Below, one piece after another: positions 46,001-58,174 of a stretch of DNA of 64,000 nt; the first letter of the stretch is position 1, and the number at the start of each line of letters is the position of its first letter. The notes under the pieces are model-generated. The model had not been told where the DNA came from, searched no databases, and saw only the letters and a program-made list of their open reading frames with translations. Where the stretch lies: positions 2,508,230-2,572,229 of the forward strand of contig OY744611.1 of the NCBI GenBank assembly GCA_963556255.1. Reading direction: 5' to 3'. This DNA comes from Allolobophora icterica. Its lineage: Eukaryota; Annelida; Clitellata; Crassiclitellata; Lumbricidae. The position numbers and the translations under genes were made by a program.

Positions 46001-47084
46001 AATAGACTTTGCCGCTGAATATTTTCAACCTTTGATTTTTTGCAAATAACCCTCTGTTCCGTGCAATGTTTCCACCTGTCCACAAAGCAGTAGGCCTAGT
46101 TATCTGACAACGTATCATATTTGTGGCACATTTGTGAAACCCATATCACAAACTTGCCGAATTTGATCAATCTGCAAACTTCCGATATATAGTCTATCAC
46201 CAGAACCACGTTTTCCATTCTTCCGTCTCCTGCTTCAATCATAACATTTGTGAAACTGTTATCAGTTTACTGCATATTCGGAAATATTTGGGAGATAAAT
46301 AAATATATCCGGAGTTATATCCCGATCCAATTTTCCTACACAAGTCTTCAAATCAATGTATTATGGCTCTCTGGACTGCTCGTTTGAGATAACGATTATG
46401 CTATAGTATTTTATTGTTTAAAATTTGTCGCATCCAGTCATTTTATTCTGATATTTATAAACTAAAAATTTTAAAACAGCCCATCATAGTCTAAGTCCTA
46501 TATCTCATTACGCCATTATTGTCCAGGCGATTGTCAATTGTCGCTTCAAAATAAAATCACATTCGGTGAATAGAGTCATAAAGATCCGTGAGGCCAAAGA
46601 GATCAGAAGATGATCTACGGGGTACTCTACTTGAAACAGATGAGTCATCACTGTTGACCTAAACGATTAGCAAAGACGACAGAAACGGGCAACGAATCTC
46701 AGCAGACAGAAGATATAGAAAGACCGGGAAACCAGTTCTGTTTCCATCAGGGCACAATAAAAACCACACGAAGAGGTAGATTTGGTGAATCTGAGGAGTT
46801 AGCAAACACGAAAGATAAGAGGTTGGAAGAGACCAGAAGAACGCATTCGCCACACAAGAACACGAATGATGGAGTATGACTAGATCCAGTTGAATTTCTA
46901 GCCTCATATTGTACTGAGAAAAGATCAGAATATAGTCAGCTGGCAACGTGTTGTGCAAACGATTACGTCCCAGACAGGAATACACCGCAGTTGATGATGA
47001 TAATGAGTGAACGGTCAGCAAGCAGCGTTAAAAGAGGAGTAGCATACAGCGTGAAAGGGGAGAACCAGTTAATGAGCGCTATGA
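46001..47084. other. Intron-like DNA, no recognised feature
   Basis: The 120-codon minus-strand ORF at 46659-47021 has no motif I can identify. Confidence 0.35.
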
Positions 47085-47410
47085 TAACTTGTCTTGTCTT
47101 GTCTTCAACCGTCCTCGATCCGATGGTTTGTCGCTTCATGGACAAGCTTGCTCCATCTCCTCCTGTCTTTCGTCTCCGACAACACTTTATCGAAGGGCAG
47201 CTCCATCCAAGTTCTGATGTTGATAATCCACCCCATCCTCGGCCTCCCCTGTGCTATTGCTCCTGGTACCGTGCCCTGCACTATATCCACGGTTTCTTTT
47301 CCAGTAGCCGATTTTTCGACCCTGTCCTGGTTGCCCAACAGGGGACGCGGACCTTGGTCACCCGGGGGCCGTCCGAGCCCGTATGAATCGTGATGTGTAT
47401 TTTTGTCCAT
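47085..47410 (-). pseudogene. LINE RT C-terminus with (GACAA)n tail
   Basis: 101-codon frame with DIVQGTVPGAIAQGRPRMGW, IINIRTWMELPFDKVLSETK, RRRWSKLVHEATNHRIEDG and stop. G-R-P-R-x-x-W-x-x-N-I-x-x-W then D-R-x-x-W-x-x-x-V is the standard ending of many invertebrate LINE polymerases. The simple ACAAG-type tail follows at 47085-47104. 5'-truncated. Confidence 0.75.
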
Positions 47411-48090
47411 GTAGCTATTTGAGAGGTCAAGGTGGTAGGTTCCCTCGAATTTCCACCTCGCAGTGAGCGACCATTGTGATTACTCACTAGATCTTCCCTT
47501 CTCGTGTGTAAGCCGTTGTTGCTGTAGATTAGCCATCTTCCGCCTTACTCACGATACAAGACCTGCTGCTGCCCAGGCCTTTGCCGCCCACGTTTGCCAA
47601 CTGTTCAGGGTTCCTGCAGAGCCTGCCCACCTCGCGTAGCGCCCTAGGTGGTACTTCAGCACAGCCTTAACCACTGATGGTATAGCCTCTGCAGGCATTC
47701 CCCTACTGAGTTGTTGTCACCCCCTCACCGTGATGAGGTGTGACTCGGTCTTTGAGGCGGGCTATGAAAACACCACAGCCCAGAATAGCAGGTTCTGTGT
47801 TCTTTTATGTGGACAGATAGACTCACTGGGAAAGAAGGTACATAGAGTGAAAAGAACAGTGACAGCACAGCATGTCAGCTACAACCTCCAGTCAAGATAA
47901 AAACCTTATTTACAGCCACTGAGCCCGATTTTTGCGGTAATTTTGCCAGTTCATTGCTCACCTGAATACTGTATTGTATTTGCCATATTAAAGGGCGTCT
48001 CCTAAAAACATGGAGGCTTCCGCCATGAGACCACAGAGAAAATTAATTCTCACGCAGTCATTGGCATAACCTGTTTCCGAATATTTTTAG
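47411..48090. other. Intron upstream of the TRADD-N-like exon
   Basis: No supported feature. A 21-nt stretch at 47974-47994 has AG/GT borders but nothing else to recommend it. Confidence 0.4.
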
Positions 48091-48453
48091 TTGTAGTGAG
48101 AGTTCATGCCAATCTGGATGGTGAACAGGAAATCGTCACTGAGACCGAAAACGAAATTTCGACAATGATAGCAAATCTTCTCATCAACAGGTCAATTGAC
48201 CAACCAAATAGAATACTTGAACTTGCTCAACACAAAGTTATTGCTGCCAAAGCAGGTCAAAGCATCGTTCTCTACATCTACTGCAAGACCATCAAAGAAT
48301 TACATCAATTACAAGAGTCGCTGACCTCAGGTCGGCTCAAGGATTGCTTCGAATTGTGCTTCAATTCCTTGTTGAATCGATCACAGAGAATAGCAGTGGC
48401 AGCACTAACAGTATCCGAGGAAGAATTCGAGAAGATGCGAACGTATTTCAAAG
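48091..48453 (+). CDS. TRADD-N-like domain exon
   Basis: 363 nt, phase 1 to phase 1, between CCGAATATTTTTAG and GTCAGAAC. It encodes 120 residues: a leader VVRVHANLDGEQEIVTETEN, helical ISTMIANLLINRSIDQ, then an alpha/beta unit GQSIVLYIYCKTIKELHQLQ, LTSGRLKDCFELCFNSLLN, RIAVAALTVSEEEFEKMRTY. A strand with Y/R-C-x-T, a helix, S-G-R-L-K-x-x-F-E, and a final strand with EEEFEKMR is the pattern of TRADD-N-type domains, which in vertebrate TRADD bind TRAF2 and in marine invertebrates occur with death-fold domains. Assignment is by pattern. It follows two CARD exons in phase and strand. The ORF continues past the donor into microsatellite; that extension is not coding. Confidence 0.6.
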
Positions 48454-48544
48454 GTCAGAACTTCTCTCTAGTTCAATTAATACACATCCACTGAGCGCGA
48501 ATACAAATGCACATACATCCACATACAAATACACTGAACCGGGG

Positions 48545-48930
<386 letters not shown>

Positions 48931-48974
48931 TTTCCTTTTTGATATTCATATATATACATATATATACATATATA

Positions 48975-49168
48975 TATATATGCATGACCATAATACAAGA
49001 GGAGCGTCACTCTATCGACCAACTAAAGCCCGTAGGCCTACTAACTTAAGAACATTTAGTATAAGGACGACTGGTCCGTTAATATGGAACTCAATTCCTT
49101 CCGAAATTCGTTTAGCAATAAATAGATATGACTTTAAGATAAGTGAGTTTTCTGAATTTCTTATTTAA
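48975..49168 (+). pseudogene. LINE RT C-terminal fragment
   Basis: HDHNTRGASLYRPTKARRPT, FSIRTTGPLIWNSIPSEIRL and FKISEFSEFLI with stop. The HxYNTRx, FSIRxxGPxIWNSLPxxI and FKxxLKxFL blocks are the usual end of CR1/L2/Rex-type polymerases. It lies directly after another CR1 fragment but is a different lineage. Confidence 0.75.
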
Positions 49169-49937
49169 GCCTATTACTATTTTTTTCAAATCAGAGGGTA
49201 GGCAGTGTTTAATCTAGTCCCTCTTGTGGGAGGGGATAAAAGGTTTCTGGGGGGACCGCCGTCAAGGGCGACCTTTTTGGAAAATTTCTTCCGTCTTCCA
49301 AAATCTTACAACTTTTTTCGGAAATTTCATCTTCCGAAAAAGTTGATGACTTTTTTTAAAAGTCATTTACCCCTTTTTACGAATTCTTCCCTCACAAACG
49401 TTAACATGTCTTATATATTACTCTACTCCAGGTGGGACCAAACAAGTCTCCTCGAATCCTGGGGGGATTTTCCACCCCGAAAAGGTGTCTCCATTACAAT
49501 ATTACCAGCCTCTGGGGGAACCTTCAATCCTGGGGGAGAACTTTCACCCCCCAGAGACGTCTAGATTATAAACTGGAGGGTAGGGTCACACTGGAGCCTG
49601 GCCATGGATTTTCGTAATTAAGTTCTATTAGTTAAGGATAGTTAAGATATCTTTGGAATAGACCCGCCCGCTCGAGTATGATACATAATCTATACTTTAC
49701 AATCATTATAAACTTGATCTTGAGCTGGTGGCCTCATATACCGCCATTAATTGAACTTTTAATTGACTCTATTTGGGTTTCCCTGCCCAGCGGGATTTCA
49801 TCCCTTTAGGTACACCCATTGCTACCAAAAACTGCCCAAGACTTTTTTGTACTTGTCCTCATTGTTACTTTTGCTATCAACTGTTACTGATTGTTATTGG
49901 TTAATGGTTGCAATAAAGATAATTGAATATATATATA
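49169..49937. other. No recognised feature
   Basis: A run of near-repeats around CTTCCGAAAA/TTTTCGGAA near 49300-49340 and CCTGGGGGGA at 49460-49540; nothing coding. Confidence 0.4.
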
Positions 49938-50655
<718 letters not shown>

Positions 50656-50789
50656 ACAGCCGGTTGTTAATGCTGTCAGTTCTGTCTTGCCTCAACCACA
50701 TTTGGTACTGATGAATCAGTTGAATGCTTTTATCTAGTCTGGAGACAATGATGAAATATGTCAAATGTGATTCTCTCCAAAAGATGTTC

Positions 50790-51575
50790 TTGTGAGTGAA
50801 GATCCGGAGATGCATGCTCGACTTTAGCATTGCCTCCACTATTGGTAGTTCCATTGTCCACCCCAAGATTGATTACTGCAAATCCCTCTTCCTCACTGTT
50901 GAATCTACCTACATTAAGCCACTGCAACTTATGCAAAACTCACTTGTTAGAGCTGTTACCAGAGCACCCGAATATCACCATATCACTCCATTGGCTGAGA
51001 ATCTCAGAGCAAATTCATTTCAATGTCCTTTCATTAACCTACAGCTCTTTACAATACTCCCAGCCCGAGTATCTTCTTGAACTCTTCATCATCCTGCCAC
51101 TCCGCTCTACTCAATCATCTTCATATCAAAGACTTCCCCGACCTCCAACAACTGCTCATCTCAGTTGATCCAAGCGACCCATATTCCACACATCGACTGA
51201 ATCGACTGTCTGAATTCGTCAAATGTTTGGTTCCTTCGTCACTATAATCACTCATCTACCACCATCGGCTCCTCTATCTATCACCCCTCAGGCTTTTCAT
51301 TCAAATTTAAAGTATGACCTTTTCAAGAATTCCTACCTTGACTCGTCTGATGATTCGCCTCTCGATTGAAAAGAAACTCGCATTGGCAGCTGCTGTGCCT
51401 CTTCACTCTGGTCTCTCTGGCGACCGGACTCGGGTCCCCATTTGATAAGTCTCTGGATAACCCATCTGATTCGACGCAACGCTCTTGAATAAGCTGGTTA
51501 CCTACTTGGGATTAGCTTTCAAGTGGTGTGTCTAGAAGTTTAATATGGAGTTTACGACAACGTTTAAGATTACGA
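50790..51575 (+). mobile_element. CR1-like LINE 3' fragment (family A)
   Basis: KIRRCMLDFSIASTIGSSIV, HPKIDYCKSLFLTVEST, LQLMQNSLVRAVTRAPEYHH, then broken frames including SSSYQRLPRPPTTAHLS and LKYDLFKNSYLDSSDDSPLD. Ends near GTTTAAGATTACGAAAA, an eroded version of the family A tail. Same family as 1-715 and 53333-56400. Confidence 0.75.
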
Positions 51576-52598
51576 AAACTGTACGTAATCAAAAAATACT
51601 ACTCGAGTATATAGGCCTAATAGAGAGGGATCAACGCACAACCACAGAGCACAACCCATAACACCGAACGACTTAACAAGCGCTCGCGCTCTAAAATAAT
51701 GCTATGGTCAACAGCCTCGAACTGGCACTCGCGACAAACAGAGCGAGAAGAGTTACATATCCCCGTTCAACAGCCACATTTAGTGGTTACAAGGTCTCTC
51801 TATTCCTATCCCGGATGGTGGATTGGGTTTCAGACTAGTGTCGTCGCGGGCTTCTTCCACCTATTTGATCTCAGTACGACGTTTCAAGAACTCAAGTCTC
51901 CCATCTTAACCAACTGCACCGCTACTTCAGATAATTTTCTCGGAGAATTTCTTGATAAACGACAAGAGACCTTCCAGCCATCTGATAGGAAGCAATAAGC
52001 AGTACATTTCAACTGCATCCAGAAATCACTTTGATCGGGCAAGGTTGGACGCTTTTTCTTACCTCCATTTCTGGTGATGGGCTGGCTGCTCTCCCTGTTG
52101 CATCTTGTGGCATCTGACGACTTGATAATAAGGCAGAGCTAAATTGGCGGTCAGCTGCAAAACCTCTTCAAATATTTTTGTGTCCAACGTCAAATTATCT
52201 ACAGAAGTGAACTTTCGAATAGCCTAGGGAATGAAACATGATTTTCCATAAATGCACTCTTACCCTTTCATGCATTCTCCATGGTTGTCATTCACCAATA
52301 AAGTCACATGGCCTTTTGCTAATCATGGCATTGGCATACGGATGAAACCAGTTCCGAAAATAACACCACAGCTGCTTGGAGTAAGAAAAATGCAGAATTC
52401 CACGTTCCATAGGTATTCAATTTATATATACTAGAATATCTTGAGTTTATATATGTATATATCATGTAATATACAGTATGTGGCTACTTTAAAAATGCAT
52501 CAAAATCCAAAAATATGAATATTATATATAGACTATTTTTGCATTTCGTTTATCACAAAAAAGAATCGGGTCATCCATTTGTTTAAAACTACTTTCAG
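51576..52598. other. Intron-like DNA, no recognised feature
   Basis: A 99-codon + strand ORF at 51699 has no known motif. Confidence 0.35.
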
Positions 52599-52633
52599 AT
52601 ATGGCATCGGAAGAACAGGCGGTGAAGATAACG
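52599..52633 (+). CDS. Candidate micro-exon after TRADD-N-like exon
   Basis: 35 nt between AAAACTACTTTCAG and GTAAGGCT. Entering at phase 1 (G plus AT = Asp after the TRADD-N-like exon) it reads MASEEQAVKIT and leaves at phase 0. It is open in that frame and joins in phase to 57693-57735. No domain. Strong splice sites but very short; could be chance. Confidence 0.4.
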
Positions 52634-52706
52634 GTAAGGCTGTACATGTTTAATATTCATGCGAATTCATATATAGATTTTGTATACACCACTAGGTTTA
52701 CTAGAT

Positions 52707-53036
52707 CATAGTTTCTCAAACTGTGGGTCGCGACCCAAAAGTGGGTCGCGAAGCTCTGGCAAGTGGGTCGCCAAATTTTTCGAGAAAATAATTTGTTTGC
52801 AGCAACAACACTTGGCTATGATTAGGCTATTACTAGCAATAATTTGTAAACTGTTCTTTTACCTAAGTTTCCTTTTAATGCTTTAAATTTCTAAGCGCTG
52901 TACGTAAATCCGCATATTTGAATATCAATTTACGAAGGAAATTTTATTACACAGTGCTTAATTTTACACAGTGGGTCCCGAGACTGCCAAAATATTCATA
53001 AGTGGGTCGGGACCCAGAGAAGTTTGGGAACCGCTG
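52707..53036. mobile_element. hAT MITE with perfect 8-bp target duplication
   Basis: TACTAGAT at 52699-52706 and 53037-53044. Inverted ends TTTCTCAAACTGTGGGTCGC and GGGTCGGGACCCAGAGAAGT...GGTT-type complement. No coding sequence. Confidence 0.92.
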
Positions 53037-53154
53037 TACTAGATGACGGTGTGACATAAGTGGTCAATTGTTTTCCGGCACATGAAATCGGCCAGGTTTA
53101 TTGGGCCTAGATTTGAACTTTTATCCTCAAATCTCATAACACGAAATAACAATT

Positions 53155-53300
53155 ATTCATTCACTCATTTTGATAATTTATATAGCGCCTGTTCGAGAAA
53201 CCTACTCAGAGGTGCTCCCCAGGTCGTTGGTGCTCCCAGTCCAGCCACGGTTAAAAAGATAAGTCTTAAGGAGGCGGTAGAAAGCAAGTGAATTTCCTTG
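53155..53300 (-). mobile_element. CR1-like 3' end (family B)
   Basis: Minus strand: FYRLLKTYLFNRGWTGS, then the GAGTAG...GCGCTATATAAATT tail and eroded ATGA units. Abuts the family A element at 53333. Confidence 0.75.
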
Positions 53301-53419
53301 TGGAAGTAAACGCAAAGAAGGTGTAAGCCCATTCGTAATCGTAATCGTAATCTCCAAACTTCTAAGGCGCCACTCGAAGGCCAAGCGCAGGACACCAGCC
53401 TATTCACGAGCGCTACGTC

Positions 53420-53815
53420 AGATCAGAGGGGGTTTCCAGGGAGTATTCCGAAAGAGGTCAAAGTCCGATTTCCAGGAGGCCGAACCAAATCAAAGAGGGG
53501 TTCCAGAGAGTAGGCCAAAAGAGGTCCAGGTCCAATTTCCAGGGTACCAGATGAGGGGGTTTCCAGAGAGTGGTCCAAAAGAGGTCCAAGTCCGATTTCC
53601 AGGAGGCCAAACCAAACCAAAGGGGGTTTCCAGAGAGTAGTCCAAAAGAGGTCCAAGTCCGATATCCAGGGTACCAGATCAGGGGGTTCCAGAGAGTGGT
53701 CCAAAACAGGTCTAAGTCCGATTTCCAGGAGGCCAAACCAAATCAAAGGGGGTTCCAGAGAGTAGTCCAAAAGAGGTCCAAGTCCGATTTCCAGGGTACC
53801 AGATCAAGAGAGGCA
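53420..53815. repeat. Two-unit higher-order minisatellite in CR1-A 3' UTR
   Basis: Alternating blocks GGTCCAAGTCCGATTTCCAG + AGGCCAAACCAAATCAAAGG and CCAGGGTACCAGATCAGGGG, about 118 bp per pair, just over three pairs. Confidence 0.88.
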
Positions 53816-54224
53816 GAGTAGCTGTCAAGGCGGATGTCGTTTATGGCGAGAAGAATTGGAAGGCGGAGGATCAGATGAGTCAGGGTAGGAGTATTTGAAA
53901 AGGTGAGACTTCAGTTTTGAGTGGAAAGACCGGGGGTGATAGATAGAGGAACAAGAGTAGGAAGATGAAGGACGGGTGGCAATTATGATGGAGACACTGA
54001 GAAACTGCGGAATTCAGGGGGACATCATTCCAGAGGCGTGGTACTGTGATGGATATGGCTCGGTTGGAGAATTTGAGGTGAGTAGTGACTGGGGGTCGAG
54101 AAAGCCTGAGATATGACGATGATCGGGTGGAGCGGGTTGTCTGAATGGTGAAGAGATCACGAATGTACTTGGGCTGGGAATATCGTAGGGAGTTGTAGGT
54201 TAGTGATAGGACTTTGAAGTGGAT

Positions 54225-54751
54225 TCACTCTGGGATTTTTGACCAATGGAGTGATTTGAGGATGGGTGTGATATGATGATGTTTGGGCGTTCTAGTGACA
54301 GCTCCGGCTAGTGAGTTTTGGATAAGCTGTAGACGCTTGATTTGAGTGGATTCAAGGTTGAGGAAAAGAGAATTGCAGTAATCAAGCTTCGAATGAACAA
54401 TGGAGGTAGCAATGGTGGAGGCAGTTTTAAGGTCGAGCATGGGTCGTATGCGTCGGAGGTCACGAATGTGCATGAAGCAGGATCGCGAGAGGTTGGAGAT
54501 GTGGTTAGAGAAGGAGAGGTGTGGATTAAAAATAACACCAAGATTGCGAACAGGGGAGTCAGAGGTGAAGGTGAGAGACGATGAGTTAGTCGAAAGGTTT
54601 ATGGAAGGATCAGGGATTTTCTTGATTTGATCAGGAAGGCCTAGGATGATGAATTCAGTTTTGGAAGGGTTGAGGCAGAGGAGATTGGATGACATCCACT
54701 GTGAAATAAGGTTAACCACGTTGAGTAGTTGTGTGATGGCGATGGAAAAAG
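54225..54751 (-). pseudogene. CR1-A reverse transcriptase, distal part
   Basis: About 175 open codons with SNLLCLNPSKTEFIILGLPD, VRNLGVIFNPHLSFSNHI, IRRIRPML-like and SKLDYCNSLFLNLESTQIKR. These are the thumb-side blocks of CR1 polymerase. It is the continuation of the RT at 55962-56400, separated only by the nested insertion. A stop at 54225 and shifts downstream end the protein early. Confidence 0.85.
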
Positions 54752-54773
54752 CCAAGCCATTGACGCCCTTTCC

Positions 54774-55104
54774 CAGTGGCGTGCAGAGGTTCTTTGATGC
54801 CCGGGGCCGAAAAAATTCTAGCAGACGACGCTAACCTAATTAAACCTAAAACCTATGAACGATAATACAATCATAACACTGCCATTGTCAACCGCTGATT
54901 TCATAACACGCTAAAAGGGTTCGCAATGCATTAGACACTATTATTAGTACTTAAACTACGGCATACGATTCGTATGATACGAAATTAGTCCGTCAATACA
55001 AGCGCAAGAGATGTGACTGGGCCAACGCCAACCGTTGGATGCCCCTCCCCCGGCTGGATGCCCGGGGCCGTCGCACCCTCCGCACCCCCCTCTGCACGCC
55101 ACTG
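54774..55104. mobile_element. hAT MITE inside CR1-B, 8-bp target duplication
   Basis: CAGTGGCGTGCAGAGG at the left, CCTCTGCACGCCACTG at the right, flanked by CCCTTTCC at 54766-54773 and 55105-55112. Confidence 0.95.
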
Positions 55105-55877
55105 CCCTTTCCTTATGGATGGCCTCCAATCGGCTTCTCTTAAATCCTACGAAGACCCAATTTATATGGCTGGGCAACCGTAGGCAGCTAGCGGGCGTTG
55201 ATTTGCACCTGCTAACCCGGATCTTCCCTAATATAACTTTTTCACTTACTGTCCGAGACCTCGGTATCACCCTTGACCAAGAACTTACTCTTTCGCAGCA
55301 CGTGAACCTGCTTACCAGAAGCTGTTACTATCAGCTTCGTCAGCTTCGAGTGGTCTCTCGTTCTCTTTCACACGATGCTGCTGTGGTTCTCGTCCATACC
55401 TTTGTTACCAGTCGAATTGACCATTGTTGCTCGATTCTAGCTGGTCTCCCACTCGGAGTCCTAGGGCGTCTGGATCGGGTTCTACGCTCAGCCGCTCGAC
55501 TTGTCGGGCGTATCCCAAAGTTCGCTCCTGTCTCTGCCTACATGCGCGATGTGTTGCACTGGCTCCCTATCGCGCAGCGTATTTCCTATCGGATCGCTGC
55601 TTTGGTCTCTCGTTGTCTTCTAGGCTGCGCTCCATCTTACCTTCGTGACCTTTGCCGCCCGGTATCCGACGTCGTAGCGCGTCGGGCACTACGCTCCTCG
55701 GCCAGAGGGGAGCTCCTGGTCCCGCGTGCTCGTTCTTCTATTGGGCAGCGCCGGGCTTTCTCAGTTGTGGGTCCCTCCACTTGGAATGGGCTCCCGCTGG
55801 AACTGCGATTACTACCTCTGAATAATTTGCCTGCATTTCATAATTCGCTCAAGTCTTTCTTTTTTAGCCGTGGCTGA
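55105..55877 (+). pseudogene. CR1-B reverse transcriptase C-terminal half
   Basis: 257 open codons without a stop: LLLNPTKTQFIWLGNRRQLA, TVRDLGITLDQELTLSQHVN, YQLRQLRVVSRSLSHDAAVV, ARLVGRIPKFAPVSAYMRDV, LHWLPIAQRISYRIAAL and VGPSTWNGLPLELRLLPL. This is the complete end of a CR1 polymerase (LGV block, R-L-D-H-C-like block, HWLP, WNxLP). The most intact LINE frame here, so this insertion is young. No RT catalytic Asp because of 5' truncation. Confidence 0.88.
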
Positions 55878-55961
55878 GCTGGGAGCGCACCTGAGTAGGT
55901 ATCTTGAAGGAGCGCTATATAAATTTTCAGAATGAATGAATGAATGAATGAATGGAAAAAG

Positions 55962-56400
55962 AACCTGGGGAAAAGGATATGAAGAGGTGGGTGTCATCTG
56001 CATAGAGCTGGTGGTCGACAGAGGAGGATTTTCTGAGATGACTTAAAGGTGTGGTATAAAGGATGAAAAGTAGTGGACCCAGGACGGAACCTTGAGGGAC
56101 ACCACAAGAAAGAGGGAGGGGTTGTGAGCAGTGGCTGGAGGCTTTAACAGAGAAGGATCGGGAAGACAAGTAGGACATGAACCAGAGTAAAGCAGCGTCA
56201 GAGACGCCAAACCAAGAAGAAAGTCGTTGAAGAAGGAGGCTGTGATCAATGGTGTCAAATGCGGCGGAGATGTCGAGAAGACAGAGGCAAGAGACTTGCT
56301 GATGGCTGACGGCAGAGACCAGTTTACTGTAGAGAGAGGCAAGCAAAGTTTCTGTGGTGTGATGTTTAGTGAAACCATTCCACATCGAGGGGCTAGCCAC
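55962..56400 (-). pseudogene. CR1-A reverse transcriptase, catalytic part
   Basis: Starts within RT at HHTTETLLASLYSKLV and contains both catalytic Asp blocks (DISAAFD and YADD). Clean frame of about 145 codons. Enzyme for target-primed reverse transcription; 5' truncation removed the endonuclease. The frame is interrupted right after SFSPGSF by the inner CR1-B. Confidence 0.87.
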
Positions 56401-56430
56401 TAAGAAGGCACAACGCTCTTTTACTGAGGA

Positions 56431-57692
56431 GTATTAAATTATGTAAGATAAGTTACTTATCTCAAAGCCCAAGCCCAACAACAGAGGGGGCTCCAGCGGT
56501 TCTTCCCCTTTATGACGCCAAACAGCTGTAATTACTGCTTCCAAAAATGCACGCTTTTAGCTACAAAATCATTTTTGCTTTGCGAAGTGGCTTGATGTTT
56601 TAGACATACCAAATCTTGTAAAGTCGGCCATTGTGTTAAACTGTGATTTTAATAAGTTTAAGAGCGATATCATGAAACTGAATCGAGACTTTTCTCTGTT
56701 GCGCATTTGAATTTAAAGACGAAGGTATAATATCAGAAATTCAGCAGATATACCTAAATAGACCTTAAATAGAAATACTAGGTTTGAGATTAGCTGGCAG
56801 TTGTTGATATTGCTAGAATCCAGTCCCGGTTTCTTCACAGAGGGTAAACAATTGGCAACTTTTAAGATGCTGTTAGATTTTCTTCGGCCAGCGATGAATT
56901 GCAGAGCTTCACAACGAAAGACAGCAGGTCACTGACGATTTCAGAAAATAGCGAGGTTGTTTTGGGACACGATTTTTATGGAGAAAATCGAATAATCCTT
57001 TTTAGTTATTCGCAATTTAAATTTTCGAACGGATCCAAGTCACGTCTGTTTTGACGTATATGTTGGTAGATATCCGATAGTTTCTAGGTCATATAGCGCA
57101 TATATCCTTCAGCTGTAAAGGATTCTGCGATTTACTTGCGCGATCCAGTAGCAATGACACGTTATTGCAGAACCTCCGGTTGTCGTTTGAGAACCGCTGG
57201 GTTATCATGCATCACCCCACAAATGCAGAAGTAACCATGCCCAGACTTGTTCTTTCCAAGTGGAGCTCGGATCCAATTATTGACGTTTATACTGTTTCAA
57301 AGTCCATAAGGTTCAGAGACACACAAGCCCCAGAAATCTCTGACTAATTCCAAAGAGATTCAATGACATACATACATGGACTACATATGTAGCTTAATTA
57401 TAAAAGAGATACATATTTATGGTTCTTCAAGAACCTGTGAAAGTACCACCGCAATATTGGCTAAGATAATCAACGAATCGCTCCAGGGCCATGGCAAAAG
57501 TTAGACTTTAATAATAATTTAATCTCCCGCTCCAGGGCCATGGCAAAAATTATACACTTTTAATAAGGATTTAATCTCCAAGCAAAAATTAAAGTACTTT
57601 AATAATAACTTAAGTTCAAAGATACAAGAGCAATGCATTCAGTTTCAGGCGATTAAAAACCAAGTTCCTATTTTTTATATTCTCTTTTACAG
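56431..57692. other. Intron-like DNA, no recognised feature
   Basis: About 57480-57600 contains CTCCAGGGCCATGGCAAAA twice, 60 bp apart, in AT-rich DNA; a small tandem duplication. Confidence 0.4.
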
Positions 57693-57735
57693 AAGAAGAA
57701 CCGAATGACGTCGCAAGCAACCTCAGAAGATGAAG
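57693..57735 (+). CDS. Candidate micro-exon
   Basis: 43 nt between TATTCTCTTTTACAG and GTAATCTG. Phase 0 to phase 1 it reads KKNRMTSQATSEDEG with the last Gly split, a charged linker like those around the CARD exons. Phase agrees with 52599-52633. If real, the gene continues beyond the window or into exons I did not recognise. Confidence 0.4.
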
Positions 57736-58159
57736 GTAATCTGAATGAAATGATTATGCTTTCATGTGCGCGGAATCTTTATCTTCCACGAAAAATATTA
57801 GGCTCCGTCAAACAGGCTTAAAACTCAATTCATATCTGCCTTTTAGTCGTACCTTTTCGATCTATCGAAATAGTCATACTTCAATACGATCGACAGCTTC
57901 TTAAAAAGTACTAGCCTATATGCTATGCTCGGACTATGACGAATCAGACTAAATACGTATACTTTGGCCTACATGCTGAAAGGATTCTCCACTTTCTAGA
58001 AAAAACCTACGAATTGATTTAGCGTGCGAAAACGAGTTACGCAAATCGATGCTTCTGTTCTAACAGATGTTAGTTGGGCGCTGTAGAAATCTCCAAATTT
58101 GTAGGTCTATGTATATTGACTCAGTCCATATGATATGTGATATTCATGTGTGAAAATGA
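57736..58159. other. Intron-like DNA, no recognised feature
   Basis: Nothing supported. Confidence 0.4.
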
Positions 58160-58174
58160 AACGATTACATCAAT

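Larger units (their letters stand above)
54752..55951 (+). mobile_element. Nested CR1-like LINE (family B), 5'-truncated
   Basis: Flanked by ATGGAAAAAG at 54742-54751 and 55952-55961 and ending in (ATGA)n. The coding part (from IDALS, then after the MITE LWMASNRLLLNPTKTQFIW) runs to FHNSLKSFFFSRG and stop at 55875-55877. Confidence 0.9.
53333..56430 (-). mobile_element. CR1-like LINE (family A), host of a nested insertion
   Basis: Minus strand from about 56430 to 53333. RT blocks CLLDISAAFDTIDHSLLL, GVPQGSVLGPLLFILY and YADDTHLFISFSPGSF (55962-56400). The RT continues after the insertion at 54751 with IAITQLLNVVNLISQWMSSN and LNPSKTEFIILGLPDQIKK. Removing 54752-55961 (inner element plus one target copy) keeps the frame. 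It ends in (ATTACG)n. 5'-truncated within RT. Confidence 0.88.

Noticed and set aside
47974..47994. 21-nt stretch with AG and GT borders before the TRADD-N-like exon
   Set aside because: Too short, no conserved frame, chance expectation in this much intron.
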